Assembly (NCBI GenBank): GCA_913051715.1
Contig: CAJXCG010000010.1
Coordinates: 1 to 33,322, forward strand
DNA: 33,322 nt
Reading direction: 5' to 3'
Source: an uncultured Rhodobiaceae bacterium
GTDB taxonomy: Bacteria > Pseudomonadota > Alphaproteobacteria > RS24
The notes below the pieces were generated by a model that was given only the letters and a program-made list of their open reading frames with translations, was not told the origin of the DNA and did not search any database. Made by a program: the position numbers and the translations under genes. This document shows, piece by piece, positions 9,309-17,266 of the stretch; position 1 is the first letter of the stretch; each line of letters starts with the position of its first letter.

Positions 9309-10097
9309 ATGGATTTTTCAGATCAGGTAGCCATCATCACCGGCTCATCATCCGGCATTGGCGCGGCTGCAGCCATCGGCATGGCGCGCGGCGGTGCCAA
9401 AGTCGTCGTCAATTTCTCAAAAAGCAGCGAGGCCGCCAATGCGGTGGTCGCCGCTTGCGAAGAAGCTGGCGGTGAGGCCATCGCTGTGGGAGCAGACGTT
9501 TCCGAAGATGCCGCCTGGCGTTCGCTGGTCGAGGCGGCGATGGACAAATGGGGGCGTCTGGACATTTTGGTCAATAATGCGGGCACCACAAAATTTATGG
9601 ATCACGCCAATCTTGACGGGCTGGACAAGACCGATTTCGAGGCGATTTATGCTCTGAACACTATCGGCCCATACCAAATGGTGCGCGCGGCGCAACCACA
9701 TCTCAAAAACTGCGGTGCCGGAAGCGTTGTCAATATTTCATCTGTTGCCGGTGTGCGCGGCGTCGGGTCTTCGGTAGCGTATGTGGCCTCCAAGGGCGCG
9801 CTCAATTCGATGACGCTGGCGCTCGCACGCGCATTGGGCGAGGATAATATTCGTGTGAACGCGGTATGCCCTGGCTTTGTCGGCACAGACTGGTTTCGCA
9901 ATGCGCTGGGCGAGGAAATGTTTGACCGCATTGTCGAAGGACAGAAAAATTCGACACCCATGCACCGCGCGGGCACACCCGATGACATTAGCGGCCCGAT
10001 TTTGTTTTTCGCAAACCGCGCCAGCGCGCATGTGACCGGGCAATTACTCGTGGTCGACGCCGGATTGCTCCTAGGCATGCCTGTCAAGATCGGCTAA
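9309..10097 (+). CDS. SDR-family oxidoreductase
   Basis: TGSSSGIGAAAAIGMA, NNAGTTKF, SSVAYVASKGAL (YxxxK), VRVNAV-type motif NIRVNAVCPGFVGTD. Confidence 0.92.
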   Translation: MDFSDQVAIITGSSSGIGAAAAIGMARGGAKVVVNFSKSSEAANAVVAACEEAGGEAIAVGADVSEDAAWRSLVEAAMDKWGRLDILVNNAGTTKFMDHANLDGLDKTDFEAIYALNTIGPYQMVRAAQPHLKNCGAGSVVNISSVAGVRGVGSSVAYVASKGALNSMTLALARALGEDNIRVNAVCPGFVGTDWFRNALGEEMFDRIVEGQKNSTPMHRAGTPDDISGPILFFANRASAHVTGQLLVVDAGLLLGMPVKIG

Positions 10098-10125
10098 CGT
10101 GCTGAAAGAAAAAAGGAGGTCGGTC

Positions 10126-11379
10126 ATGGATCGTGAAGCCCTGAAGAAGCAGGCCTGTTCAGCTATTGATGACATGTCGGACGCTCTGATTTCGGCAAGC
10201 CACGCCATTCACGCAAAACCCGAACTCGCATTCGAGGAACATTTTGCCCATGCGCTATTGACCGACAAGGTTGAAGAAGCGGGTCTGCCGGTCGAGCGCG
10301 GCGCGTGTGGCCTCGACACGGCTTTCGTTTCGTCGTTTGGCGACAGGGGCGTCGAAATCGGCATTTTGTCCGAATATGACGCGCTGCCGGGCATCGGGCA
10401 TGCGTGCGGACATAATATTATTGCCACCACCGGACTTGGCGCGGCGCTGGCGCTTTCCAAATTGGGCGCGGCCTTGCCCGGGCGCGTGCGCTATCTGGGC
10501 ACGCCGGCCGAGGAAGCGGGCGGCGGCAAGGAAATCATGGCCCAAGCCGGCGCTTTTGACGGGCTTGACGCCGCGATGATGGTGCATCCGGCGGGCATTA
10601 ATCTGGTGACCATGCCGAGCGTTGCCATGAACGAGGTGCGGGTGACATTTACCGGCAAAGCGGCGCACGCCTCGGCGATGCCGTTTGCAGGCGTTAATGC
10701 GCTGGACGCGCTGGTCAGTTCGTATCAATCGATCGCGCAACTGCGCCAGCACATTCGCCAGAACGAACGTATTCACGGTATTTTCAATGAGGCCGGGCTG
10801 GCTCCAAATATTGTGCCCGACCGCGCGGTCGGCACTTTTTACGTGCGCGCGGCTGACGGCATGGCGCTGGCCGAGTTGAAAACACGGGTGAAAAACTGCT
10901 TCGAGGCCGGTGCACTGGCCTCCGGCTGTGATGTCGAAATTCAATGGGCGTTGGGCGACTATCTGGAAATTAAAGACTGCTGGCCGATTGCCGAGCGCTA
11001 TAAAGCCAATGCCGAAAGTCTCGGTCGGTCATTTTTTCCGCTAGAGAAAATTCCGACCACCGGCGCCGGGTCAACCGATATGGGTAATGTCAGCCACCGC
11101 GTGCCGTCGATCCATCCGATGATTGCGTGCGCGCCACCGCATGTCGTCATCCATAATCCGGAATTTGCCAAATACGCCGGATCGGAAAGCGGTGATGCCG
11201 CCGTGCTCGATGGCGCAAAGGCGCTCGCCATGACCGCCATTGACGTGATGACGGATGACAAATTAATGAGCGATGCCCGCGACCAGTTTGCCGAAACAGC
11301 CGATTTATCAGCCAAAGCCGTGGCACAAGCCTGGCATGGTGACGGCGATGTGACGCTGGGTGGCTGCGGGTGCTGCTAA
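10126..11379 (+). CDS. M20-family amidohydrolase/peptidase (AbgB / N-acyl-amino-acid hydrolase-like)
   Basis: SEYDALPGIGHACGHNIIATTGLGAA, TPAEEAGGGKEIM, FTGKAAHASAMPF. Start MDREALKKQ preceded by aggaggtcggtc; ORF-track start is 10099. Confidence 0.9.
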   Translation: MDREALKKQACSAIDDMSDALISASHAIHAKPELAFEEHFAHALLTDKVEEAGLPVERGACGLDTAFVSSFGDRGVEIGILSEYDALPGIGHACGHNIIATTGLGAALALSKLGAALPGRVRYLGTPAEEAGGGKEIMAQAGAFDGLDAAMMVHPAGINLVTMPSVAMNEVRVTFTGKAAHASAMPFAGVNALDALVSSYQSIAQLRQHIRQNERIHGIFNEAGLAPNIVPDRAVGTFYVRAADGMALAELKTRVKNCFEAGALASGCDVEIQWALGDYLEIKDCWPIAERYKANAESLGRSFFPLEKIPTTGAGSTDMGNVSHRVPSIHPMIACAPPHVVIHNPEFAKYAGSESGDAAVLDGAKALAMTAIDVMTDDKLMSDARDQFAETADLSAKAVAQAWHGDGDVTLGGCGCC

Positions 11380-11383
11380 AAAC

Positions 11384-11412
11384 TTGCCGTCGGTGTTTTG
11401 ACCCGATATAGA
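11384..11412 (+). promoter_or_regulatory. Candidate sigma70-type promoter TTGCCG-N17-TATAGA upstream of the zinc-finger protein gene
   Basis: -35 TTGCCG 11384-11389, 17-bp spacer, -10 TATAGA 11407-11412, directly after the M20 stop. Confidence 0.5.
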
Positions 11413-11446
11413 TACGCTCTGATTTGTAAACATGTCGAGGTCGCTC

Positions 11447-11641
11447 ATGGCACAGGCGGAACTGCTTAAATTCAGCAATGATGAGGGGCTCGCAGAGATT
11501 TTCATTCCCGTGCGCGAATTTGTATGCACAGGCGCTTCGGCCCCGTTTGACCATCCGCATGTATTCCTCGATATGGGCAGCGAAACAGAAATTGTGTGTC
11601 CCTATTGTTCAACACGTTATCGGTTCCGCGCGCCCGATTGA
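11447..11641 (+). CDS. Small zinc-finger protein (zf-CHCC / NDUFS6-like)
   Basis: FVCTGASAPFDHPHVFLDMGSETEIVCPYCSTRYRF: Cys...His...CxxC pattern. Start may be 11432. Confidence 0.8.
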   Translation: MAQAELLKFSNDEGLAEIFIPVREFVCTGASAPFDHPHVFLDMGSETEIVCPYCSTRYRFRAPD

Positions 11642-11705
11642 AAAGCCCTTGCCGTTAGGCTCGAACTCGGACAAATTCTAAAAAAACAGCTTTGAGGGGG
11701 AGAGT

Positions 11706-12674
11706 GTGGTTCGCATTTTGGGTGCATTTCTCGCTGTGCTCATCGCCTTGCTCATTCTGTTTTTGCTCGGCTCGACTTTTCTCATTTCATCCGACCTGAT
11801 TCGCAGCGATCTCTACGAAAAATACCGCAATGAGAAATCCTTTCTCTACCGCATCGAAAGCGGCGCGACTGTGCATATCCGCGACGAAGGCAATCGCGCC
11901 GGCCCGCCGATGGTTCTGCTGCACGGCGCTTATGCGTCGGTGCATGCTTGGGAGCCATGGGTAGAGGAATTGGGCGACGAATTTCGCCTGATCAGCTTTG
12001 ATCTGCCGGGCCACGGCCTGACGGGGGCCATTCCCGATGCCGATTATAGTCGTGAAAATATGAGCCGCACGCTGGATCAGATCATGCAGCTGATGAAATT
12101 GGATCGCGCCGTCATCGTCGGACATTCCATGGGCGGCAGCGTTGCCTTGCAATATGCGCTTGACCATCCTGAGAAAATTCGCGGTCTCGTGCTCATTGGT
12201 TCAAGCGGCATGCGGCGTACCACTGATGAAAATATTCCGTCCTCGTTTGGGATTGCCGATGTTTCTTGGTTGCAGCCCATCACGCGCTATGTGACGCCGC
12301 GCTTTATGATTGAGGCCGCCTTGCGCGACAGCGTCGCTGACCCCGACAATTTCGTGACCAAAGATATGGTTGAGCGCTATTGGGAACTGATCCGCATGAC
12401 CGGCTCCCGCGAGGCCTTATTGCAGCGCCAAAACTTGCGGCTTGCCGCCGAGCCGTTGGAAGCGCGCCTCGGGGAGATCACAATCCCGACACTTTTGATA
12501 TGGGGCGCGAATGACAAATTGGTGCCGCTTTCCCATGGTGTCCGCATGAACGGGGCGATTTTCAACAGTCGCCTCCTCGCCTATCCCAATATTGGGCATT
12601 TGCCCATGCAAGAAGCGCCCGCCAAAACAGCCGCCGAAGCGCGCGCCTTTGCAACCGAATTGGCCGCCGATTAA
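11706..12674 (+). CDS. Alpha/beta hydrolase with N-terminal membrane anchor
   Basis: GTG start after gaggggga; N-terminal TM LGAFLAVLIALLILFLLGSTFL; VLLHGAYASVHAWEPW, VGHSMGGSVALQYAL, GHLPMQE. Confidence 0.9.
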   Translation: MVRILGAFLAVLIALLILFLLGSTFLISSDLIRSDLYEKYRNEKSFLYRIESGATVHIRDEGNRAGPPMVLLHGAYASVHAWEPWVEELGDEFRLISFDLPGHGLTGAIPDADYSRENMSRTLDQIMQLMKLDRAVIVGHSMGGSVALQYALDHPEKIRGLVLIGSSGMRRTTDENIPSSFGIADVSWLQPITRYVTPRFMIEAALRDSVADPDNFVTKDMVERYWELIRMTGSREALLQRQNLRLAAEPLEARLGEITIPTLLIWGANDKLVPLSHGVRMNGAIFNSRLLAYPNIGHLPMQEAPAKTAAEARAFATELAAD

Positions 12675-12777
12675 GCGCGCCAAAAATCTCCGTCTTGCCG
12701 CAAAAATTTTGGTCTATTCCAGCGGACGAAATTTCTGTTGGAATAAAACATTGTTTGCGTTTTTTAGGAGGTTGAAC

Positions 12778-13464
12778 ATGAGAGCGCTCATTCTAGCATT
12801 GGTCATGGCGGTGTCATCCGGCGCCGCGCATGCAGATATTCTGTCACTGTGGGGCGCGCGCGCCTTTAATGGCGATGTTGCCGCCACGCTGGCACAATAC
12901 AAAACCCTTACCCCGCTGGCTGAAAAACACGGCGCGCAGGTGGAATTATTCGTCGATGATACATTGGGCCAGCAGCAAGTTACCTTTGGCATGCGGTTCA
13001 ACACCCTGACAGATTGGGGCACCTTCAAAGACGCCTTTAATAACGACCCCGAAGTCGCTGCGTGGATGGCAGAAAACCAGCCTGACTATAATCGGCACTT
13101 CACCCAAAGCATGTTGTGGGCCAATGTGAGTTCCCCCGGTGCCGGAGTGGGCGTCGTGGAGGGCAAGAATGTTTTCTGGGCCGGCAGTTTCATGGCAACA
13201 AGCCCCAGCAATGCAGACCGCACGGTGCGCGAATTCACCAAAATGGCAAAATATATTGAGGGGCTTGGCGGCACCGCGCATATCTACACCAATGGCATTG
13301 ATGACAATATTTGGTTCACCTTTGCTTTTGACAGTTTCAGCGAAGGCAGCCAGTTATTCACGCAGCTTGCAACAGACAAGGCGTGGCAAAAAATTGTCTC
13401 CGATTTTGGTGCCAAGAACCTTGCCCGTGCTTCCAGTCAATCCTGGGTCACACGCGGCCAGTAA
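12778..13464 (+). CDS. Secreted hypothetical protein, apparently two similar alpha/beta halves
   Basis: Strong RBS taggaggttgaac-ATG; signal peptide MRALILALVMAVSSGAAHA; ORF-track start (12592) overlaps the previous gene and is probably wrong. Confidence 0.75.
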   Translation: MRALILALVMAVSSGAAHADILSLWGARAFNGDVAATLAQYKTLTPLAEKHGAQVELFVDDTLGQQQVTFGMRFNTLTDWGTFKDAFNNDPEVAAWMAENQPDYNRHFTQSMLWANVSSPGAGVGVVEGKNVFWAGSFMATSPSNADRTVREFTKMAKYIEGLGGTAHIYTNGIDDNIWFTFAFDSFSEGSQLFTQLATDKAWQKIVSDFGAKNLARASSQSWVTRGQ

Positions 13465-13477
13465 AATTTAGCCTGAC

Positions 13478-13508
13478 GCTATCTCTTCTGCTCCGGCAGA
13501 GGGATAGC
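13478..13508. terminator. Stem-loop terminator, possibly bidirectional, between 12778-13464 (+) and tRNA-Leu (-)
   Basis: gctatctcttctgc-TCCG-gcagagggatagc (long stem, one bulge, one G.U), followed on + by gcagcaaattttta. Confidence 0.7.
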
Positions 13509-13534
13509 GCAGCAAATTTTTATTGCACGGTAAT

Positions 13535-13622
13535 TGGTGGCCTCGGACGGACTCGAACCGTCACGCCCTAAACGGGCCGCAGATTTTAAGTCTGCTGTGT
13601 CTACCAATTCCACCACGAGGCC
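13535..13622 (-). tRNA. tRNA-Leu (anticodon TAA), CCA encoded
   Basis: Reverse complement GGCCTCGTGGTGGAATTGGTAGACACAGCAGACTTAAAATCTGCGGCCCGTTTAGGGCGTGACGGTTCGAGTCCGTCCGAGGCCACCA: 7-bp acceptor, anticodon loop with TAA, long variable arm, GGTTCGAGTCC T-arm. Confidence 0.95.
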
Positions 13623-13636
13623 GAAACAGGATTGCG

Positions 13637-13665
13637 AAACTAGGTTTTTTTGCCGACCGTGACAA
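13637..13665 (-). promoter_or_regulatory. Candidate tRNA-Leu promoter TTGTCA-N17-TAGTTT
   Basis: On -: TTGTCA (13665-13660), 17-bp spacer, TAGTTT (13642-13637), about 14 nt before the tRNA 5' end. Confidence 0.5.
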
Positions 13666-13812
13666 GATGCCATTTTTCGCATTCACGCCACCCAACCCTA
13701 AAAAACTGGCCTGCGCGTCGTAACCTAGATCGGAAGTATTTCTTGATTATCGGCTTTGAATTTTGTCAAAATTTGAAGGCGAAAATCACCTTTGAGGCAT
13801 TGGAACGCGATT

Positions 13813-14385
13813 ATGCAACGCTTGGTTGTAGTCTTTTTAGGTCTTTCCCTGGTCTGCGTGCAGGCCGGTGAGGTTCCCTCATCCGTCATGTTTTGGCGCT
13901 ATGCCGTGTCCGGTACGTGTCAGGAACAGGGTATGCCCGAATTCACATTTCCCTCGCAGATTGTTTTGCAGGAGCGCTCGCGTGACAATAAGGCGCTTTT
14001 GTCTCAAATGCGCTTTAAGTTCACAGCCGAGTTCAAATATTGGAATTCCCTTGAGCAGCCACCCGATGTCTGCCACGTCGACAACCCGTTGCAACCGCTT
14101 GAGAAGAAAAGTCATGACATGGGCGCGACCTGCTATCGCGGCATGACCGGCGAAGATCGCTCGGGTTTCACCCACAGGGTTAAAATAGGCACGCGCGCGC
14201 AATGCACGTTTGTCGTGCAGGATGTCTCGGATTGTTTTACCGACAGCGATGTGCCTCAGTTTTCAGATTTCAAAACAATCGAACAATATTATAAGCCCAT
14301 ACTGTGTTCCAAAGCACCCGGCGAGCGCGACGCCTATCGCAAGGCCGCGCTAAAAAATTGGGCGGATATTCACGAAAAAAAGTGA
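13813..14385 (+). CDS. Hypothetical cysteine-rich secreted protein
   Basis: Signal-like MQRLVVVFLGLSLVCVQAGEV; six Cys in the presumed mature part. Start uncertain (ORF track 13792). Confidence 0.65.
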   Translation: MQRLVVVFLGLSLVCVQAGEVPSSVMFWRYAVSGTCQEQGMPEFTFPSQIVLQERSRDNKALLSQMRFKFTAEFKYWNSLEQPPDVCHVDNPLQPLEKKSHDMGATCYRGMTGEDRSGFTHRVKIGTRAQCTFVVQDVSDCFTDSDVPQFSDFKTIEQYYKPILCSKAPGERDAYRKAALKNWADIHEKK

Positions 14386-14432
14386 CCCGGCCCTACAGTT
14401 AAGCCCACCCCTCAAACACCGCAGGGCGTATG

Positions 14433-15107
14433 TCACTTCGCCCCCGACGCCGACAAACGTGTGCGGATCGCCTTTTCGACCAACGGCATTGAATGTGCCA
14501 CCAGTGCGCGGACACCCGCCGCATTGGGATGCACGCCATCGGCCAGCAATAATTCCGCGCGCGGCACTAATTTTTCAAAGTCAACCAATGGCTGGTAGAT
14601 AAACGGCTCGAACAACAAGTCATAGTCACGGGCAATCGCGTCAAAAAGATCCTCGACTTCAGCGCGATAATTCTGTCCGTATTTCGGCGTAAACTTATTT
14701 GCCATAAACACCACCAGCTGCCCACGCTGGTGAAAATTGGTGATCATATAATCCAGATTTTCTTTGATTCTTTCGGGCAGCACGCGGTAATTGGCATCGT
14801 TGCCTCCCAGTTGCAACAGCACAATATCGGCCGAAGCCACCGGTTCGACGAACACCCAGTCGCGCCCCTGCCGTGTCGATTGTCCGGCGATGGCGGCGCT
14901 TTTGAGGTCAACACCATAGCCTTTTTCACGAAGCTGCTTTTCCAGCACAGGCACATAGCCCTCGCCTGCGCGCAGATCAAAGCCCGATGTCAAACTGTCG
15001 CCGAGCACGGCGATGACCAAATTTTGCCCCGATTTTTGCCCCTTTATTGGTTCGGCGTGAACCGGCAAGCCCCACAATATCAGCCCCAAAAACAACAATC
15101 GAAACAT
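14433..15107 (-). CDS. SGNH/GDSL hydrolase (arylesterase / TesA-like)
   Basis: Signal peptide; VIAVLGDSLTSGFDL (GDSL), LLQLGGNDA, DGVHPNAAG. Confidence 0.92.
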   Translation of the reverse strand: MFRLLFLGLILWGLPVHAEPIKGQKSGQNLVIAVLGDSLTSGFDLRAGEGYVPVLEKQLREKGYGVDLKSAAIAGQSTRQGRDWVFVEPVASADIVLLQLGGNDANYRVLPERIKENLDYMITNFHQRGQLVVFMANKFTPKYGQNYRAEVEDLFDAIARDYDLLFEPFIYQPLVDFEKLVPRAELLLADGVHPNAAGVRALVAHSMPLVEKAIRTRLSASGAK

Positions 15108-15118
15108 GGGATACCCTC

Positions 15119-15154
15119 AAAAAAAATCGGCAGCGCCCGCGCGGGACGCTGCCG
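15119..15154 (-). terminator. Rho-independent terminator downstream of the small secreted protein gene
   Basis: cggcagcg...cgctgccg 8-bp stem (15128-15154); A-run 15119-15126 gives the U-tract on -. Confidence 0.8.
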
Positions 15155-15177
15155 AAAAATCTGAAACTGAGGCTGGC

Positions 15178-15423
15178 TTAGTTTTCCAGACCTTGCCAAA
15201 CAGGCCAGCAATTTTTGCCGGATTTTGCGGCAAGTGCCAGCTGGGCAGCTTTGGCGTTGTCGCCGGACTCAGACGCTGTGTAGTCGTCTTTGCCTGTGCA
15301 CCAGACATAAAATTTGTGGTTGCCCGATTGTGACATGGCGTCAAAACCAGAATCCAGAGCAATGGCTGCTTGTGGCAGCGAGAACATGGCGATAACGGCC
15401 AGAGTTGAAACAGTCTTTTTCAT
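15178..15423 (-). CDS. Small secreted hypothetical protein (81 aa)
   Basis: Signal peptide MKKTVSTLAVIAMFSLPQAAIA; two Cys; RBS gggagaagg; own terminator downstream. Confidence 0.75.
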   Translation of the reverse strand: MKKTVSTLAVIAMFSLPQAAIALDSGFDAMSQSGNHKFYVWCTGKDDYTASESGDNAKAAQLALAAKSGKNCWPVWQGLEN

Positions 15424-15503
15424 AAACCTTCTCCCTTATGAATGGCTTATCATGGCGCACATTCTGACAAACCCCAAATTAACATTTGGTAATGTTTGCG
15501 CGC

Positions 15504-16298
15504 TTATGTGTTGTCGCGCACGATGCGCGTGGCGCCAATTTCGTCAAAATAGGCAATCAGCTTTGCTTGAACCGTGTCGAGACGAGCCTGATCGCGACCG
15601 CGGGCCACGACGCTGACCCCCGCCCCTGCCGGCCCGTAAAACGGATAAAGCCCGATATTCACGTCGCCATATTCGCTTTGCAGCTCGCCCATCGCGCCTG
15701 CGATCTGACCTTCGGGGACTTGCGCCGAGACGGTGATGCTAGCAAGTTGCTCGCCGCCTTTGAGCGTCGGAAAAATATTTTCCACCATGGCCTGCATGAT
15801 TTTCGGCACACCCGCCATGACATAGACATTTTCGATGACAAAACCCGGCGCTGTGCTCACCGGATTGTCAATCAACCCGCCGCCTTGGGGAATACGCGCC
15901 ATGCGCTGGCGCGCTTCGTTAAATTCCGTGTCCATGGCTTCGTAATGCGCTGTCAGCCGCGCCATGGCCTCGGGATGATACTCAAGCGGCACGCCAAATG
16001 CCGCGGCAACGCAATCAGCCGTGATATCATCATGCGTTGGGCCGATGCCGCCGGTGGTAAAAACATAATCAAAGCGCGCGCGGCATGTGTTCAGCGTGTC
16101 GATGATGGTCTGCGGGTCATCGGGAATAATGCGCGCTTCGCGCATATCGACACCGATCTCACCCAAGGCTGCGGCGAGAAAGGCCAGATTTTTGTCCTGC
16201 GTTCGCCCCGACAATACTTCATTGCCGATAATCAACATGCATGCGGTTACATTTATGTCCGATGCATCTTCTGGCGCGGGGGGATTGTTCGAACTCAT
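15504..16298 (-). CDS. CinA-like molybdopterin-binding domain protein (N-terminal domain only)
   Basis: ACMLIIGNEVLSGRTQDKNLAFLAAALGEIGV...VFTTGGIGPTHDDIT...AGVPKIMQAMVE. Start at MSSNNPP preceded by aggaggcaatt; ORF-track start 16355. Confidence 0.88.
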   Translation of the reverse strand: MSSNNPPAPEDASDINVTACMLIIGNEVLSGRTQDKNLAFLAAALGEIGVDMREARIIPDDPQTIIDTLNTCRARFDYVFTTGGIGPTHDDITADCVAAAFGVPLEYHPEAMARLTAHYEAMDTEFNEARQRMARIPQGGGLIDNPVSTAPGFVIENVYVMAGVPKIMQAMVENIFPTLKGGEQLASITVSAQVPEGQIAGAMGELQSEYGDVNIGLYPFYGPAGAGVSVVARGRDQARLDTVQAKLIAYFDEIGATRIVRDNT

Positions 16299-16347
16299 AA
16301 TTGCCTCCTGATGCATAATTAGGGTTGTTTTGAGCGCCGACAAACGC

Positions 16348-16373
16348 AATCCCACTTAACGTAATCCCACTTA
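16348..16373. repeat. Direct repeat AATCCCACTTA x2, 15-bp period, between divergent cinA-like and map genes
   Basis: AATCCCACTTA-ACGT-AATCCCACTTA at 16348-16358 and 16363-16373. Confidence 0.85.
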
Positions 16374-16420
16374 TCGACAATGTTGATGAGAACATGCTAT
16401 TTCCAATTAGAGGAAACAAG

Positions 16421-17251
16421 ATGAATTTCATTGCTGCCAATTCCGAGCCGCTCAAAAATACTGGCCAGATCAAACTTCACACTGCGGAAGACTTTGACGG
16501 CATGCGCCGGGTCGGACACATGGCAGCGCGCACGCTGGACGAACTCACGCCGTTCGTGGTGCCCGGGGCCACCACGCAAGACCTCGACGACAAGGCGTTG
16601 GAAATCATTCGTGATCTGGGGGCGGTGCCGGCACCGCTGAATTATCGTGGGTTTAAAAAATCGGTCTGCACCTCGATAAACCATGTTGTCTGCCACGGCA
16701 TACCGGGCGACCGCCGCTTGCGGGATGGCGACATTATGAACGTCGATGTCACATTGTTTTTTGAGGGCTGGCACGGCGACCACAGCCGTATGTATGGCCT
16801 CGGCGATGTGTCGGTAAAGGCCAAACGCCTGATGGATGTGACCTATGAGGCGATGATGGCGGGCATCAGCGTCGTGCGCCCCGGTGCCTCGCTGGGTGAT
16901 ATCGGCCATGCCATTCAACAACATGCGGAGATCAACCGGCTGGCCGTGGTGCGCGACTTTTGCGGTCACGGGCTGGGTCGTGTGTTCCACGACACCCCGA
17001 ATATTCTTCATTACGGGCGGCCCGGCGAAGGGTTGGTTTTGCGCGAAGGCATGTTTTTCACCATCGAGCCCATGCTGAATTTGGGCAAACCGGCGGTGAA
17101 AATTCTGGGCGATGGGTGGACCGCCGTCACGCGCGACCGCACCTTATCGGCGCAATATGAACACTCCGTAGGGATTACCGCCGACGGCATTGAAATTTTC
17201 ACCAAATCTCCGGGCGGGCTTGATACGCCCCACCGCATCCAAGACGATTGA
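16421..17251 (+). CDS. map: Methionine aminopeptidase type I
   Basis: GMRRVGHMAARTLDEL...YRGFKKSVCTSINHVVCHGIPGDRRLRDGDIMNVDVT...GHGLGRVFHDTPNILHYG...FTIEPMLNLG. Start set at MNFIAAN after gaggaaacaag. Confidence 0.95.
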   Translation: MNFIAANSEPLKNTGQIKLHTAEDFDGMRRVGHMAARTLDELTPFVVPGATTQDLDDKALEIIRDLGAVPAPLNYRGFKKSVCTSINHVVCHGIPGDRRLRDGDIMNVDVTLFFEGWHGDHSRMYGLGDVSVKAKRLMDVTYEAMMAGISVVRPGASLGDIGHAIQQHAEINRLAVVRDFCGHGLGRVFHDTPNILHYGRPGEGLVLREGMFFTIEPMLNLGKPAVKILGDGWTAVTRDRTLSAQYEHSVGITADGIEIFTKSPGGLDTPHRIQDD

Positions 17252-17266
17252 ACAGAAAGAAAAATT

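Noticed and set aside
13535-13622. tRNA-Leu as a possible integration site for a mobile element
   Set aside because: No integrase, no duplicated tRNA 3' end and no foreign-looking genes nearby.
13727-13736. AGATCGGAAG, resembling the start of a common sequencing adapter
   Set aside because: Only 10 bases match and the next bases (tatttc) diverge, so chance is more likely than contamination.
14380-14438. 7-bp inverted repeat AAGTGAC/GTCACTT across a convergent gene junction
   Set aside because: Loop is about 45 nt with no U-tract; too weak to call a terminator.
15486-16322. Plus-strand 278-aa ORF opposite the CinA-like gene
   Set aside because: The minus-strand frame carries CinA motifs and a good RBS; the plus frame is a shadow.
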